DNA from: Labia minor
Lineage: Eukaryota > Arthropoda > Insecta > Dermaptera > Spongiphoridae
Direction of reading: 5' to 3'
Assembly (NCBI GenBank): GCA_963082975.1
Contig: OY720348.1
Location: 76,409,719-76,473,718, forward strand
DNA length: 64,000 nucleotides
The stretch's first letter is position 1, and each line of letters starts with the position of its first letter. The notes beneath the pieces are model-generated. The model did not search any database and had not been told where the DNA came from. It worked only from the letters and a program-made list of their open reading frames with translations. Both the position numbers and the translations under genes were made by a program. Shown here piece by piece: positions 1 to 12,728 of this stretch.

Positions 1-125
1 ATATATAAATTCGTTTAATTAATAAAATCATAAGTGCTAAACATTATAATTGGCAGTAAAATAGAACAAAACCAAAACGATTCATATAAGACTATTTTTA
101 ATTAATATTATTTTGTTTTTTGTAG

Positions 126-2817
126 CTTATCAACGATGCGTGACAAATCCATTTTGTGCTGGAAATACCGTACAAGGATACATGACTAAATATGCTAAGG
201 TGGGTAAAATAACTAATAATACAAAAAATGTTATACTTCAATTATGTGAACTTGTAATTTGTATAACAACGAATAATGAAATGTTTCGATTCATTTAGTA
301 GTTGGCAATAATATATTGAAATTAATGAAACATATCCCAATTTGTGAACCAATGAGCTTTTCTTTAAGTATCAATAAAAGGGGGGGGGGACGAAGGGAGT
401 GGCCTCTCCGGGTGACAAATTTTGAGTACCAAATACTATTCCAAAGAAACGGAAAAAAATGTTAAATAAAAATTAGTAATTGTTAACAAAACGGGAAGTT
501 TCAGGGATTTGGATGAAAATTTTTTTCCCAGTCGATTCCTTTTCTAATTCCAAAGAAACTTTCCTTATATATTACAACATTTCTCGGTCTCTTCTAGTTT
601 AGGGGATAAAAATTATTAAGGTTTGCATATAAATTCATTGATATTCAATTTAGCTACCATGTCTTATTAGATTGGCCAGCAGAGGGCTCCACTAATTTTC
701 TTGTTTTTTTTTTAGTTCGGTTTCTCTGATAAATTTAATAATTTTTATCTCCTAAACTAGAAGAGACCGAGAAATATTGCATAAGGAAAGTTTCTTGGGA
801 ATTAGAAAAGGAATTGACTGGGAAATTTCATCCAAATCCCTGAAGCTTCCCGTTTTGTAAACAATTATCTAAAAATTTAATAAGTTATTGAATTTTAATA
901 TATATTCAAATAAAATATGAATATATAATTTTATGAATCCAACAAATTATTTAATACTGAATAAATTAAATAGACAGTTATGTGCCTTACCATTCAAAAA
1001 TAGTACCAAGGCGGTTGGTTCCTTGATTTTATTTTATAATAAAACAGAAATAAACTTATTAAAACTTAGAAAGACAAAACTACTAAACATATTTATATTT
1101 ATATTTTCAAATACAAAGTAAAATAAACGATTGATTTTTGAGAATATTAATGGTCGGTTAATAATATGTAATTTTTGTAAAGATCGATTTAAGCAATTAT
1201 AGTAAAAATTCGGAGATGGGGGATGGGGTGCACTTGAACAAAGCGGATAATGATTGGGTAATGAACTGAAGATTATTGGGAACATCATCATTTAAATGTG
1301 TTGCTGCATGTGATCCCTTTTTGGAATTTAAAAAATCTTAAATAAATGGAGGCCTTTTAAGAATCCAAGGTTTGATCCCCCCACTTTAAACCTCCTTAGA
1401 TTACAATTTGATGTTTATAAATTTCTTCCTTAGAAGTTTCAAGATGGCATTTCATTCAACTAACCAGTGATTTAGTGGATCTTGGGTTTGAGTCGTTCAT
1501 GTCTCTTGGTTTCGAAAATATTTTCAATCATTAATATTTTTCATATAATATATTATAATTAAAAGAGAAGCTTTGCCGAATTAAACGATAAACTTTTAAT
1601 AGGACTAATTTTAAATTTTGGATTAGTAGATTGTTTTTGACAACTGAAAAAGTTAGTCACGTTCTGTGTGTTCTTCGATTCCAACTTTATATCATCAATC
1701 GTGGCAAAACGCTTTCCTTTTATTGGTCTCTTCAGCTTTGGGAATAGGAAAAAGTCGCAGTGAATACGGTGGTTGAGGCATGATCACGGTGTTGTTTTTG
1801 GCCAAAAAATCACGAACAAGCAATGATGTGAGCTGGTGCATTATTGTCATGCAGAATCCATGATTTGTTTTTTTCACAATTCCAATCGTATGAGCCGTAT
1901 TGCTTCGTGCAAACGTTGCATAACTTCCTTGTAGTATTACTTATTTTTTTAAAAAAGTAAAAAATCGAAGAACACACAAAACGTAACTCACTTTTTCAGT
2001 TATCAAAAACAAACTACTAATCCTAAATGGCTGATAACGTCAACATTTTAGAAACATATGTGTACCAACATAACAAAAAAAAAAATCGATAATCGAACGT
2101 ACTTTTTTGCCTTCTAATTTTAAAATATCTTTTAAACAGCAAAACCTACTTAAAATCAATAAATATGTATCTTTTTGTTAAAATGAAATATCATATTGTA
2201 AAATTTAATTTATTAATTATTTAGTAATACATTTTATTTAAATTAATTGATTAAATTGTTCTAATTGTTTTACATATGATAATTTATCTATTAGTATATT
2301 ACATTAAGGGGCAGCATGGCTGAGTGGGTAGAGTACTAGATTTCTACACAGGAAGCCTGAGTTCGAATCCCAGCATAGAACTCAAGATTATATATTTATT
2401 TAATTAATAAATAAATAATTAATAAATAAATAAATAATAAATAATAAATAAATAAATATAAAAATTTAATTCAATTTAACATCGGCTGCCCCACCGAAGA
2501 AGGCAAGGGGAAACCACTTCGGTCAAATTTTCCCATGAACACCCTATGACTCCTCTGGAGTTATTAGGGCCACGACACTTCCGCTAGGAAGTTATCGACA
2601 ACGAAGAAGATATTACATTAATTGAAGAGGATTTATCTTTAATTTGATTTTTATTATTTTATTTTTTCAGGACTGCAATGGTGATGGTGCTATCACTTGT
2701 TATGATTATGCGGCACTCCATCATTTAGGAGGATATGGATGTTCAGGGGAAATGAATCGAGAATTTAAATCCAGACTCGAAAATTGTTTATTATCCGTCT
2801 CTTCATTAAATGGATAA
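126..2817 (+). CDS. i-type (invertebrate) lysozyme, 3' part of gene
   Basis: Two exons, 126-199 and 2671-2817, join in phase 0 across a gtgggt donor and a ttttttcag acceptor. The upstream part lies before the window. The product reads CVTNPFCAGNTVQGYMTKYA, then a K, then DCNGDGAITCYDYAALHHLG, then GYGCSGE, and ends ...LENCLLSVSSLNG. This is the conserved C-terminal half of the destabilase/i-type lysozyme domain, with its Cys-rich pattern, the DCNGDG turn and the GGYGCSG motif. The family is secreted, cleaves peptidoglycan between MurNAc and GlcNAc, and some members also have isopeptidase activity. The catalytic Glu and Asp and the signal peptide would be in the missing upstream exons, so activity cannot be judged here. 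The intron (200-2670) is filled by a MITE, a mariner relic and a SINE. Identification is firm; the exact role (immunity or digestion) is not. Confidence 0.92.
477..867. mobile_element. MITE with long imperfect terminal inverted repeats
   Basis: The left arm starts TAATTGTTAACAAAACGGG and the right arm ends CCCGTTTTGTAAACAATTA. The inverted match runs roughly 120-150 bp on each side (the left arm to about 615 and the right arm from about 745), so the whole element can fold into a hairpin around a short centre. A TA at each outer edge fits a Tc1/mariner-type target duplication. No coding capacity. It lies in the lysozyme intron. Confidence 0.7.
1617..2027 (-). mobile_element. mariner relic (internally deleted)
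   Basis: Inverted ends match: left GGATTAGTAGATTGTTTTTG, right (reverse complement) GGATTAGTAGTTTGTTTTTG, and similarity continues for about 60 bp inward. On the minus strand between them are pieces of mariner transposase in more than one frame: MQRLHEAIRL, NKSWILHDN (second catalytic Asp), LLVRDFLAKNNTVIMPQPPY, CDFFLFPKLKRPIKGKRFAT. The usual PDLAP segment before CDFFLF, with the third catalytic Asp, is absent and the frame shifts there, so the transposase is dead. Only about 400 of the usual about 1,300 bp remain. It lies in the lysozyme intron. Confidence 0.9.
2308..2609 (+). mobile_element. tRNA-derived SINE with 12-bp target duplication
   Basis: The element begins GGGGCAGCATGGCTGAGTGG, giving an A box (TGGCTGAGTGGG at 2317-2328), followed by a B box (GAGTTCGAATCCC around 2359-2371), the spacing of a Pol III internal promoter. 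An AT-rich run of TAAATAAA units (about 2396-2462) follows, then a conserved body (AAGGCAAGGGGAAACCACTT) and a tail ending CGACAACGAAGAAG rather than poly-A. The repeat ATATTACATTAA flanks both sides (2296-2307 and 2610-2621), a clean target-site duplication. The head does not close into a good acceptor stem, so this is not a tRNA gene. It lies in the lysozyme intron. Confidence 0.88.
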
Positions 2818-3537
2818 ACTAACCAAAATTTAAAATGTGAAATTTTTAAAAGACAAATTTTATATAAAATTATATAAAATATTTATTTTTTAGTTATTTT
2901 TTTTAATTTTTTTAAAAAAATACAATATTTAAATTCTAATAATATTAAAAATACTTTTCAATAATCAAATTGTTAATATTTTTTATATTATAAATCCCTC
3001 TATTTTTTTACATACTTAATATTTTTTTTCATAACAATAAATATTATTATTATATTATTATTTATATAAGAAATATATTTTATATTAATTTTTATATTAT
3101 AAAATTTCATTATGAAAAAATGTATGATTCACTAATTTCATCGATATAATAATATAATATACAATTTACTTATAAGCCAAAGAACTCCTTTTCCGTACTA
3201 ATTTTCTATAAAATATTCCATCTCAATTTTATATATTAAAATATATAAATAATATAATTCCATCAATCACATTAACATGTATTATTATAATCTTGTTTGT
3301 ATTTCCTGTTCTTTCAGACTTTATAATTTTCCTTGAAATCAATTTACCTGTGACCCTCACCCCAAGGCTGGAAAGTCTGTTGCAAATTCTTTCCGTGTGA
3401 ATTCGATAAAATATGGCTTTAGAAAATAGCATATAGGAGATAAAATATAAATTATATTATATATCTTTAAATATAAACAATTTTTTTTAAATTTTATTGA
3501 AAATATATAAGATAAAAATGATAAGAGAAATTTATCT

Positions 3538-3577
<40 letters not shown>

Positions 3578-3683
3578 TTACTTTACGTAGATAAATATAA
3601 AGATAATATATATATGTATATATATAATATGACTAAAATAAAAATTTTATCTTGCAGTTCATACTATAAAATATATTTGAACA
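2818..3683. other. Intergenic spacer between lysozyme and ABC transporter
   Basis: Very AT-rich with no recognised gene. It includes an (AT)n microsatellite at about 3541-3573. It should contain the lysozyme 3' UTR and the transporter promoter, but neither a convincing poly-A site nor a core promoter can be singled out in such AT-rich DNA. Confidence 0.5.
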
Positions 3684-6600
3684 ATGTCTTATGAATTTCT
3701 TAAATTAAGGTATTCATTACATTATAAATTTATAATTAAATTTTATTATAATATATATAATTTTTTTTTATTCATATAATATATATAATCAGTGATATAC
3801 AAGAGGATATATCAGCACCAATTTCAAGACAATGGCTTAGTGGGATTATTTCATCGATTTTTAGAAAAAAAACGAATGTTGATCCAAATCTATTTTCTAA
3901 TTGGAATTTTCTAAATAAGTAAGTTAAATAAATATAATTTATAGTAAAATTATAATCAATATATATATATATATATTAGTTTTAATTATTTATTTTTCAA
4001 TTCCTCCGTACCCTCTTCGCGTTTAGCTTACATGATCTTATATGCATTTTATTTACATATACATATCCGGTAAAACTGAGGAATATGACGCGGTTAGGAA
4101 TTTGTTGTGTTTTTTATATTTAGAAAACTAACTCTTTGAGTGTGCAAAAGACAATGTGGGACAATAATAATTTAGTTATAAGCGAACCGTTGAGTAAGGA
4201 GGATTGTTTGTCTGCCATCTTGAAGATCAACACATGCACAATTTTTATTTCAAAGATTCGTAATTTCTTTTCTTTTGCAATTTTTGTAAAAAAAATGTTT
4301 TACCTTTTTGCACATTCTTTAAAACTAATATTAAAACTTATTTATTCAAAAAACACTAATTGTTAGGGATATTACAGAAAAGTTGACTTTTTTTATTTTC
4401 GTAAATTTTAGTAGTTTTTATTATAAGAATAAATTTGTAATTTTTGCTATGAATACGTAATCGTCCTAAGTACAATTAACACTATCATCATTTGAAATTT
4501 GGCAAAAACCCGAATTGTGCGTCCTATCCCTTGGTTTTACCTTATATAATTATATATTTTCATTTATATACTATACTACTTATAGTATAGTAGTATTTTA
4601 ATATATTTAGAAATAAATATCATTTTTTCACTTAAATATAGGTTTTAAAATCTAACTGTCAATCTAAATGTCAACAAATATAAAGTATAAAAAAAAATAT
4701 TTTTAAAACTTGAATTAAAATGAGTAAATTATATTATCTTGGTTTGTATTTTTAGTTTAATTACTCAATTATTAATTACTACTGTTAATTTCACTAACCT
4801 TTATTTGCTGTTTTTTTACTTTATATGTAGGCTGTAAGTTATGTTTAAATAAAGGAGGTGAAATTACATGAATTTTTTAATGAAATAACAAACATTTAAC
4901 ATCAATTATTTAGCTTATAAATTTAACAATTTTCTTAATTCTTATTTAATAATATTATTTAAAATATAACATAAATTTAAATATTATTTATAGCTTTACC
5001 ATTGAAATTAATATTAATTCAATTAATTATTTAATATATTTTAATAATAAAATTTAGTTTAATCAGTGTTTATATTGTCCACTAACCTTTATTTAATTAA
5101 CTCTATGAATATCTGGAATGTGATTAGGTTTACACGCACATCTATTACACTTGCTGGATATTTTCTTTTAATCTTGTTAATTCTTCGTTTTTCGTTACTT
5201 TTATTCTTTTTTGGGAAAGATTTTTATATATATATAACAACACATCTAAATAAAAACTGTTTATACTTGACAATAAAGACCAATATTATATAATTTTATA
5301 ATTATAATTAACAATATCAAATTTCATTTAGTTAATTAATTTTATGCCTTTTTTTTCACCAACCTTATTTAACTAAACATTTTACAACGTAAACAACTAC
5401 TATATTTTAAGTGAAATATTTTGAGACAATGAATATAAAATTAATACTTTGTAAACTTCCACTTCCGGTTTCCGGATATACACCAAAAGTTGATGAATTC
5501 ATGTTTCTGATGCATTAAGTCAGTGATTCTCAACCACTGTGCCGCGGCACTTTTGTGTACCGCGAGATTATCAAAATTATTACAAATGTAAAGAGGCTTT
5601 TAAACATTTCCGACTTTTGTTTCTAAATTTTTTCAATTTGGTACTAAAAAAAAAGGTAAAAGGTTTTTGGGACTAGGCTCTTAAACATTTCCGACTTTTT
5701 TTTATAAATTTAAACTTTTACACTTATCTTTTTCTTTGTGTGCCGCCAAATTTTTAAACCGTTAAAAGTGTGCCGCGGTAAAAAAAAGGTTGAGAATCAC
5801 TGCATTAAGTAAATATACCAAATTTTATTAAAAGCCGTTCTAGCTATACATGTGTATACAGACACACAATGGACAGACAGACAGACATCATGCTAAAAAC
5901 ACATTTTTCTGTTAAGAAAATGCATGATTCGTGGAGATATGTAAAAATCTCCAGATGTGAAATTTAGTGTTAAAACAATAAAATCCCTTCCTATCGTCGG
6001 TCGGTAAAAAATTAGAAATGTCTTCTATCTTATAATATTATGGGGAATTTAATATTCTTTATTTATTTAATATTTTTTTAAGAACTATTTTTATTATTAT
6101 CATTATTATACCCTTTTAATTTGCAAGTATATATTTAAAAGAGTTATTAATATGAATAAGGATATGATAAAGAATATCACATCCATTTTTGATACATTTA
6201 TCTTTGTTTAGAATGATTAATTGCTGGCAAGATGAAAGGGACCGTACAGGATTTTACAAAGCATCCTTGTTTATGACATTTTGGAATTTTTCAAAATGGA
6301 AATTAATTTTAGAGGTGTTCTTTCAATTTATTGGTATGTTGTTTTCAGATATCATTTTGGTATGTATGATATTTAGTAAATACTTATTATTCTTTTTTTC
6401 AATATTTAATTGAATTGTTTATTTTGGGCGTATAAATTTGAAAGCTTGGATTACTTTATGGTTTTCAACATGAAATTTATATTTTTCAATTAATACTAAT
6501 ATTATTTTCAATGAAAATTATTGAAGTGATTATTTTAAATATTAGTCACTTTTTATCCTTCAGGTAATGTAATATGTAATTTTTTAAATATTTCCAATTT

Positions 6601-9600
6601 TTTCTTATTAATTATTTTTTTAGCTTTTGTTAATTTGTAGAAATGCAATTATAAATCGTGTGGCATATCTTCAGTTCGCGATTCAACAAACAATTAATAT
6701 TTCATCGTGTAATGATCAACTTATTGTTCCAAAGGTAAGTAAAACAGTCTTTTTCTATGAAAAATTATTTAAAAAAAAATGAATTTCTATTATTGTATTC
6801 TAAATGAGATAAAATCTATACATATTTTAACCAGCCTTTGTATTTATTTTAAATTAATTATTTAATCTTCAATTAAAGAGGAATTGGAGAGGTTCGATCC
6901 TTCCAATTGGAGGTCTAGGGGAAGGCTCAGCTCTAGAAGGCGGCAAACCGGGCATTTGTCCGGGGCGGAAAATCGGAAGGGCGGCATTTTGTTTATGAAT
7001 GTAATAAATTTTACGAATATAGGGGCGCCAATTTATTCATTTGCCCGGGGCGCCGTAAATGCTAGAGCGGAGGCTGTCAAGGGTCAGAACTAAATTACAT
7101 ATGAAAATCTAAAAATGTTTCTATTTATTGGATATTAATCGGAGCTATTTTCCCAAAATGGAAATATTGTTTTAGTATAGTTTCTCTTATATTATATATT
7201 ATTAGGGAAAGGATATATCATCAGTTTTAACTATTCCATTAGTTACTCTATTCATAAGATAAAATTCACATTCGGTTCATAACCAAACTATTACTAATGA
7301 GGTAATTAATTTCATTCTGACCAAAATATCATGTCAGAGCCTATCACTCTCAGGGGATCTCATCCTTTGAAATTCCTACATTTAAACTAGGGGTCGCCAA
7401 ACTTTGATCATCGACCCCTATATTATTTTTCGAAATCTTCATCTTATTTTATCTATTAACCTTAATATTTAATAAATCAGAAACAATAATTAAATTAGGT
7501 ACATATTTTTTACTTCTTTTCACCCGAATAAATATTATTTAAATTTATTATTTTATTTTCTATAAAGAAAATGATATTAAGTCAATTATAAAAAAATTTA
7601 AAATTTTACATACGCAGTTAGGTATATGTGATTTATCTATTAAGAGCTGTCTTTCCTTCGAATCTCAATCGACCTCCATTCAACCCCTTGGTTGTTAAAT
7701 AGACCCGATAGTCTACTTTGGCGACCCTTGATTTAAACCAATAATATAAAAATAATAAAATTTAAAAAAAAATAATAAATAAATGTTGTAAGAAAGCGAA
7801 AATAATAAAAATTACAAAGAAATAAATTAATTTATTTACATTTCTACAAGTATTATACATTTTTAAAAATCAACGTAAAGAAGAAACACAATAATGAAGT
7901 TTTGAAAATTATCCAAAACAAATTTTAAAATTTATGTTGATTAATTTAAAGCGACCTTTTTGATTTTTCTAAACCTGAAAATAATACAATTATTTTTTGC
8001 ATTACTAATTATTCATAGATTTACTATTAATTGATAAGCTATTAATATATTTCTAAACCTTATATTTTTTCAGATTATTAATGTAATTTTAAAACAACCT
8101 GATTTTGTTTATGACTTTTCAATGAATATTTCAAAATATATATCTGTATTATTATTATCTGTGATTTATTTATTGCTCTTATTTTGGCTTAATAATATCT
8201 ATTTAAATATATTTCTTATAGTATCATTTGGATCTTTAATCACTTTTAAGGTAAGAAAAAATATATTCAAAATATATATAAATTTATATTAATACACATA
8301 TATATTTGTTCTATCAATGAATCTTGAATTTTAATAAAATAGTTATTTAGATAATTCCTGGGAAGATTTTCTACCTTTGCCATGAATATTTATCGAAATC
8401 ATTTATTAAAGAAGTATATTTGGAATACCATTCGTTGATCGATCCGAAGAAAAAAGAATTAATCACTGATTTAAGTAAGGACTAATTTATAATATATTTA
8501 TATATATATATATAGTAATATAGTATTTGGACAAATACGTATTAGAATGAAGAAATATCTAATGGATAATTGGATAATGGTTCAAGCAGGGTCGTGGAAA
8601 GATAAAACTACTTTTGGGACAAAAACAGAGCCTCCACCCTTCCCCCTCCTCATCTTCACAATTTTTACTAAAATTGTTTAAATTAATAATTAAAAAATTA
8701 ATCTAAATACAATCAATAAAAAATAAAAATCTAAATAGAAATAACATCTTATTACTATCTCGCCAGAGATAGTATTGCGATCAGGAAAATTTTCGATGAT
8801 TGTCGAGATTTTTATGTTTTTATACGTTTTGAAGGTCCCTGAGTCATTTACACTATGTATGTCTGTGTGCGTATGTATGCAGACAAGATTATGCAAAAAT
8901 CGGTTTGAGCTAGAATAATGAAATTTGGTACACGGGCAATATTCAAAATTCATAGTTTTCTAGCAACTTTTGAGAAATGTAGCTCTTTAGGAAGAGGGTC
9001 ATTACCTACAACGTTTTCACTTTTTTTCCTCTAAAGTGACCGTAAAAATAAAAATATATGTTTGATAGTTTTTCACATGATTAAAAATTGTATAAAACTG
9101 CTATATATAGAATTTTAGCATGATTGAATGGCTGAAAGTACCGGAATTAATTTTTTAACACTGCAAATCACGCGCCAACACGTGACGTGGTGCCATCAAC
9201 AAAGATCCAAACATGCGCTGGTTTAATAAATATTATTTATTAATTTTAATTTATAACTTATAATCAATTCAATTTAATTTAAATATAATATATATGTTAA
9301 GTAATCCAATTCAAATTTGCGAGATAGTCGACTGGAGACAATCCAGATTATTTAACTTTCCGTCACTTCGGTATAGGATTTGCCGCCCACTAAAATATGG
9401 CCGCCCGGAGTGGTCGCTATCTTCGCCTTCCCCCTTAACACGGCTCTGGGTACAAGAATTGTAAATATTTCAAATGATTACGATGAAAAATTATTATAAA
9501 GATAAAGAGGAGATTGAGGATTGGATTTGGTGTAAAAGAGAAAATTGCTTTTCATACGTGGAAGAAATATTCTTTGATGGTATCCTCATGAAAATCAGGA

Positions 9601-12600
9601 GTGTGCAGAAAAGTCCTAATTGTGTGTGTGACCTGCACTGGCTCTGGCTCACTTATATTATACTTACACTTATATTATATCTTAATTTAACAGAGGAGAA
9701 GGAAAGAGAAAGGAATATCATCCTAAAAAAACGATGACAAAACGAAAAGAGTTAGAAAAAACAATTGGAAGAAGTAAAGGTTTATTTACTTGAAAATGTG
9801 TTAGAACAAAAATTAATTTTGAAAATAATAAGAATAATTTTTAATTAAAAACACTCGGTGAAGTTTCAAGTTGATAATTAAAACTTTGGGGGTAATTCTA
9901 AATCTTCTATATCTATAAAAAATAACCATTACTTTATTTAATATTTTAGATGAATCCGATAAAATAATACAAAAAATCAATAATATTGATATCATCGTTG
10001 AGACGCTAATAAATATTTTTCAGTTAATCTTAATTACGACAATCTTTAATTTAGAAGAGACAATTTTATGGAGTTCTTTTCAGTATAAGGTAAAAAAACA
10101 AAAACTTCTTTCTCTACTTTGAAATTAAAATACACATTCTTGTCTTCATGAATCAACAACCACTTTACACAGAGATTAGGGCAAATAAAATGAGGGAATT
10201 AAAATTAGGGATATGTGGAATGTACGTAACTTATATAAGCCAGGTGCTTTCCAAAACTTAGTAAGGGAAATTAAAAAATAGGTTTTATGATTTTTTCTAA
10301 ATTAAATTACCAAATAAATGTATTTTGAGAATTGAAGACCTTAGGGCTAAACAATGGTAAGCCACAAAATCAAAATATTGAGATATTGCAGTTTAAAGTT
10401 TAGAGAAAAGATATAAAACATTGGGTTTACTACATATATTTCAAATTTGCTCAATATGTAATATCAGTAAAGGGAAAAAGCCAGCAACTATTATCTCTTA
10501 GATATATAATTAAGAATAAAACAATTTTCTGCAAAAGTGGCTTACCACTGTATTGCTCTAAGGTCTTCAATTGAATATTCCATTAAATTCTCTTTTTTTT
10601 AAATAGTTTCTCTTTTTTTCTCCACTATTTAATAACTTTTATATTAAATTCATGTTTTTTTAGGCTTTACCATTAACAATTATTCTTTGTTTTCGTCTTA
10701 AAAGTTATTTGCTGATTATTTGGAGCGGTTTCAAAGATTTCAAACGATTACAGGTGTCATTGAATTTTTTAAAAGTAATTAATATTTATTTATTTGTTTA
10801 TATGTATAAATATATATAGATGGATATTTATAATCTAAGGATATATGTTTGTTATTAGGAAATAGTAATGTATAAAAAAATTATTAAATATGACATTATC
10901 AAACCAAGAAACGATCAAGATATTTATATTCAAATGTCCAATTCATGTTTTAATTGGAATAATAAAAAAATAATTCAACCAAATAATTATTACAGGTATA
11001 AGGTGTATGAAAATCCTTATTTATACATTTCACTAAAATTCTAAAATATTAAATTTTTTTTAGTCAAATACGCCTTCAAAGTGAATGTATGATGTTAAAA
11101 GAAATTTCTTTTACAGTAATAAAGGTAATTCTTAGGAAATCAATTAATTTGTAAAATTGTGTCATTTTAACCCTCACCACACCTTCCTATTTTTTGCTTT
11201 TCAATATTTTCGACCCAATGTATATTATTTGTAAAAATTTAAAATTTTTCACATTTTATTTTAAAGATCTACATTATTAAATAACTAACTCAAACATTTC
11301 TAATACTTGATTAATAAAAATTATATTTTACAAATTTTTTTTTAAACATTCATCACATATTTTATTAATATGTAAATTTTTCCATATATTTTTGGAACAT
11401 ACACACTGTGGGGTGCAGGAGAAAGCGTGGATTGTTGAAGTGAGAAAGATGCGATTTTTTATATATAGTACATTTTATTTACAATGAATATATACAGAGA
11501 ATATAGAGAGATAGAAACGACCCAGGCGCGGAGCTTCTCATATGATGGTGGCACAGACTATGGTGGTAAAGTGGGACGTCTCGTGACTTCGTTTTTACCT
11601 TCGGGAATCCCTCTGTTTTGGGAAGGGGTTCCCTATCTCCTCCCGAGCGCGCCTCCAGGGATACAGATGTGTAGCGCAAGTTACAACAGCCACACACACT
11701 AATTGAGACTTATTATCATTATTACATAAATTACATCTTCCTCTTTTTTATTTTACATTGTAAATTTTCCTGGTGTATTCCGAAACTTCATAAGTATTTC
11801 ACGAGAAGCCTCATTTCTTTCCATATTTTTTCTTCGACTCATGTATATACATTTCTGCTAATTCTAATTCCAATTTTTTAAAAAAGTTCAATCCTCTATT
11901 TCAACTTAAAGTTGAATCAACTTAAGACAATAAAGTATAGGCATTTAAATGATTTTATTCTATGTTTATTAGTTTTATATATAATTAACTTCATAAAATT
12001 TGTGTTAAGGAGTCATAGATAATTTAATCATTATAATATTTATGTATATTTCATTTTTTTTAGAACCATCATTTAGGCATTTATGGAAGATCTGGATCTG
12101 GCAAATCATCCTTTCTTTATGCAATAATGGGGCATTTGGATTTATTAAATGTTGGCACTGTTCATTGCAATGGAAGGGTGGCTTATGTTGGACAAAAACC
12201 ATGGATTATGAAAACCGATGTAAAAGAAAATATTAAATTCTATTATGAACAGGATGATTCTCGGTTGTTGATTTAATTTTTCATAATTAAAACATATTTA
12301 TTGATTTATTCCTTATTTTTTATTATTCAGATATGAAGAAATTATACAATGTTTAGACCTTGAACTTATTGAGCTTATTAATAGTTCTGATATTAAAAGA
12401 CAATCACTATATGCTGTGAAAAATCAACTAATAGAATTAGCAAGAGCTATCTATGCAAATTGGTATACCAAAAGCAAAAATTAAGATTTTACATGATTTT
12501 AGAAATGTTTTATTTTTTAATTTTTTCAGCGATATTTACTTACTAGATGATCCTTTAAATATAATGGACTGTTTAGAAAGAAAACAATTACTTGAAAAAT

Positions 12601-12690
12601 GTTTTAACAAATTTTTATCTAATAAAATTGTAATAATGACTACAGAAAGAAGAGAGGTATACGATTTATGAATTATTATACTATATATAC

Positions 12691-12728
<38 letters not shown>

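Larger units (their letters stand above)
3919..6211. other. Intron 2 of the ABC transporter
   Basis: A 2.3-kb AT-rich intron. It contains family A repeat DNA (about 5455-6010) with an hAT MITE inside it. The stretch 3919-5454 shows no recognisable element; the small reading frames there (for example 4136-4366 and 5066-5293) do not resemble known proteins. Confidence 0.6.

Noticed and set aside
2308-2390. Functional tRNA gene
   Set aside because: A and B boxes are present, but the ends do not pair as an acceptor stem and the unit continues into a SINE body with a target duplication.
11479-11702. Two overlapping 72-codon frames on opposite strands
   Set aside because: They coincide with the GC-rich probable solo LTR and resemble no protein.
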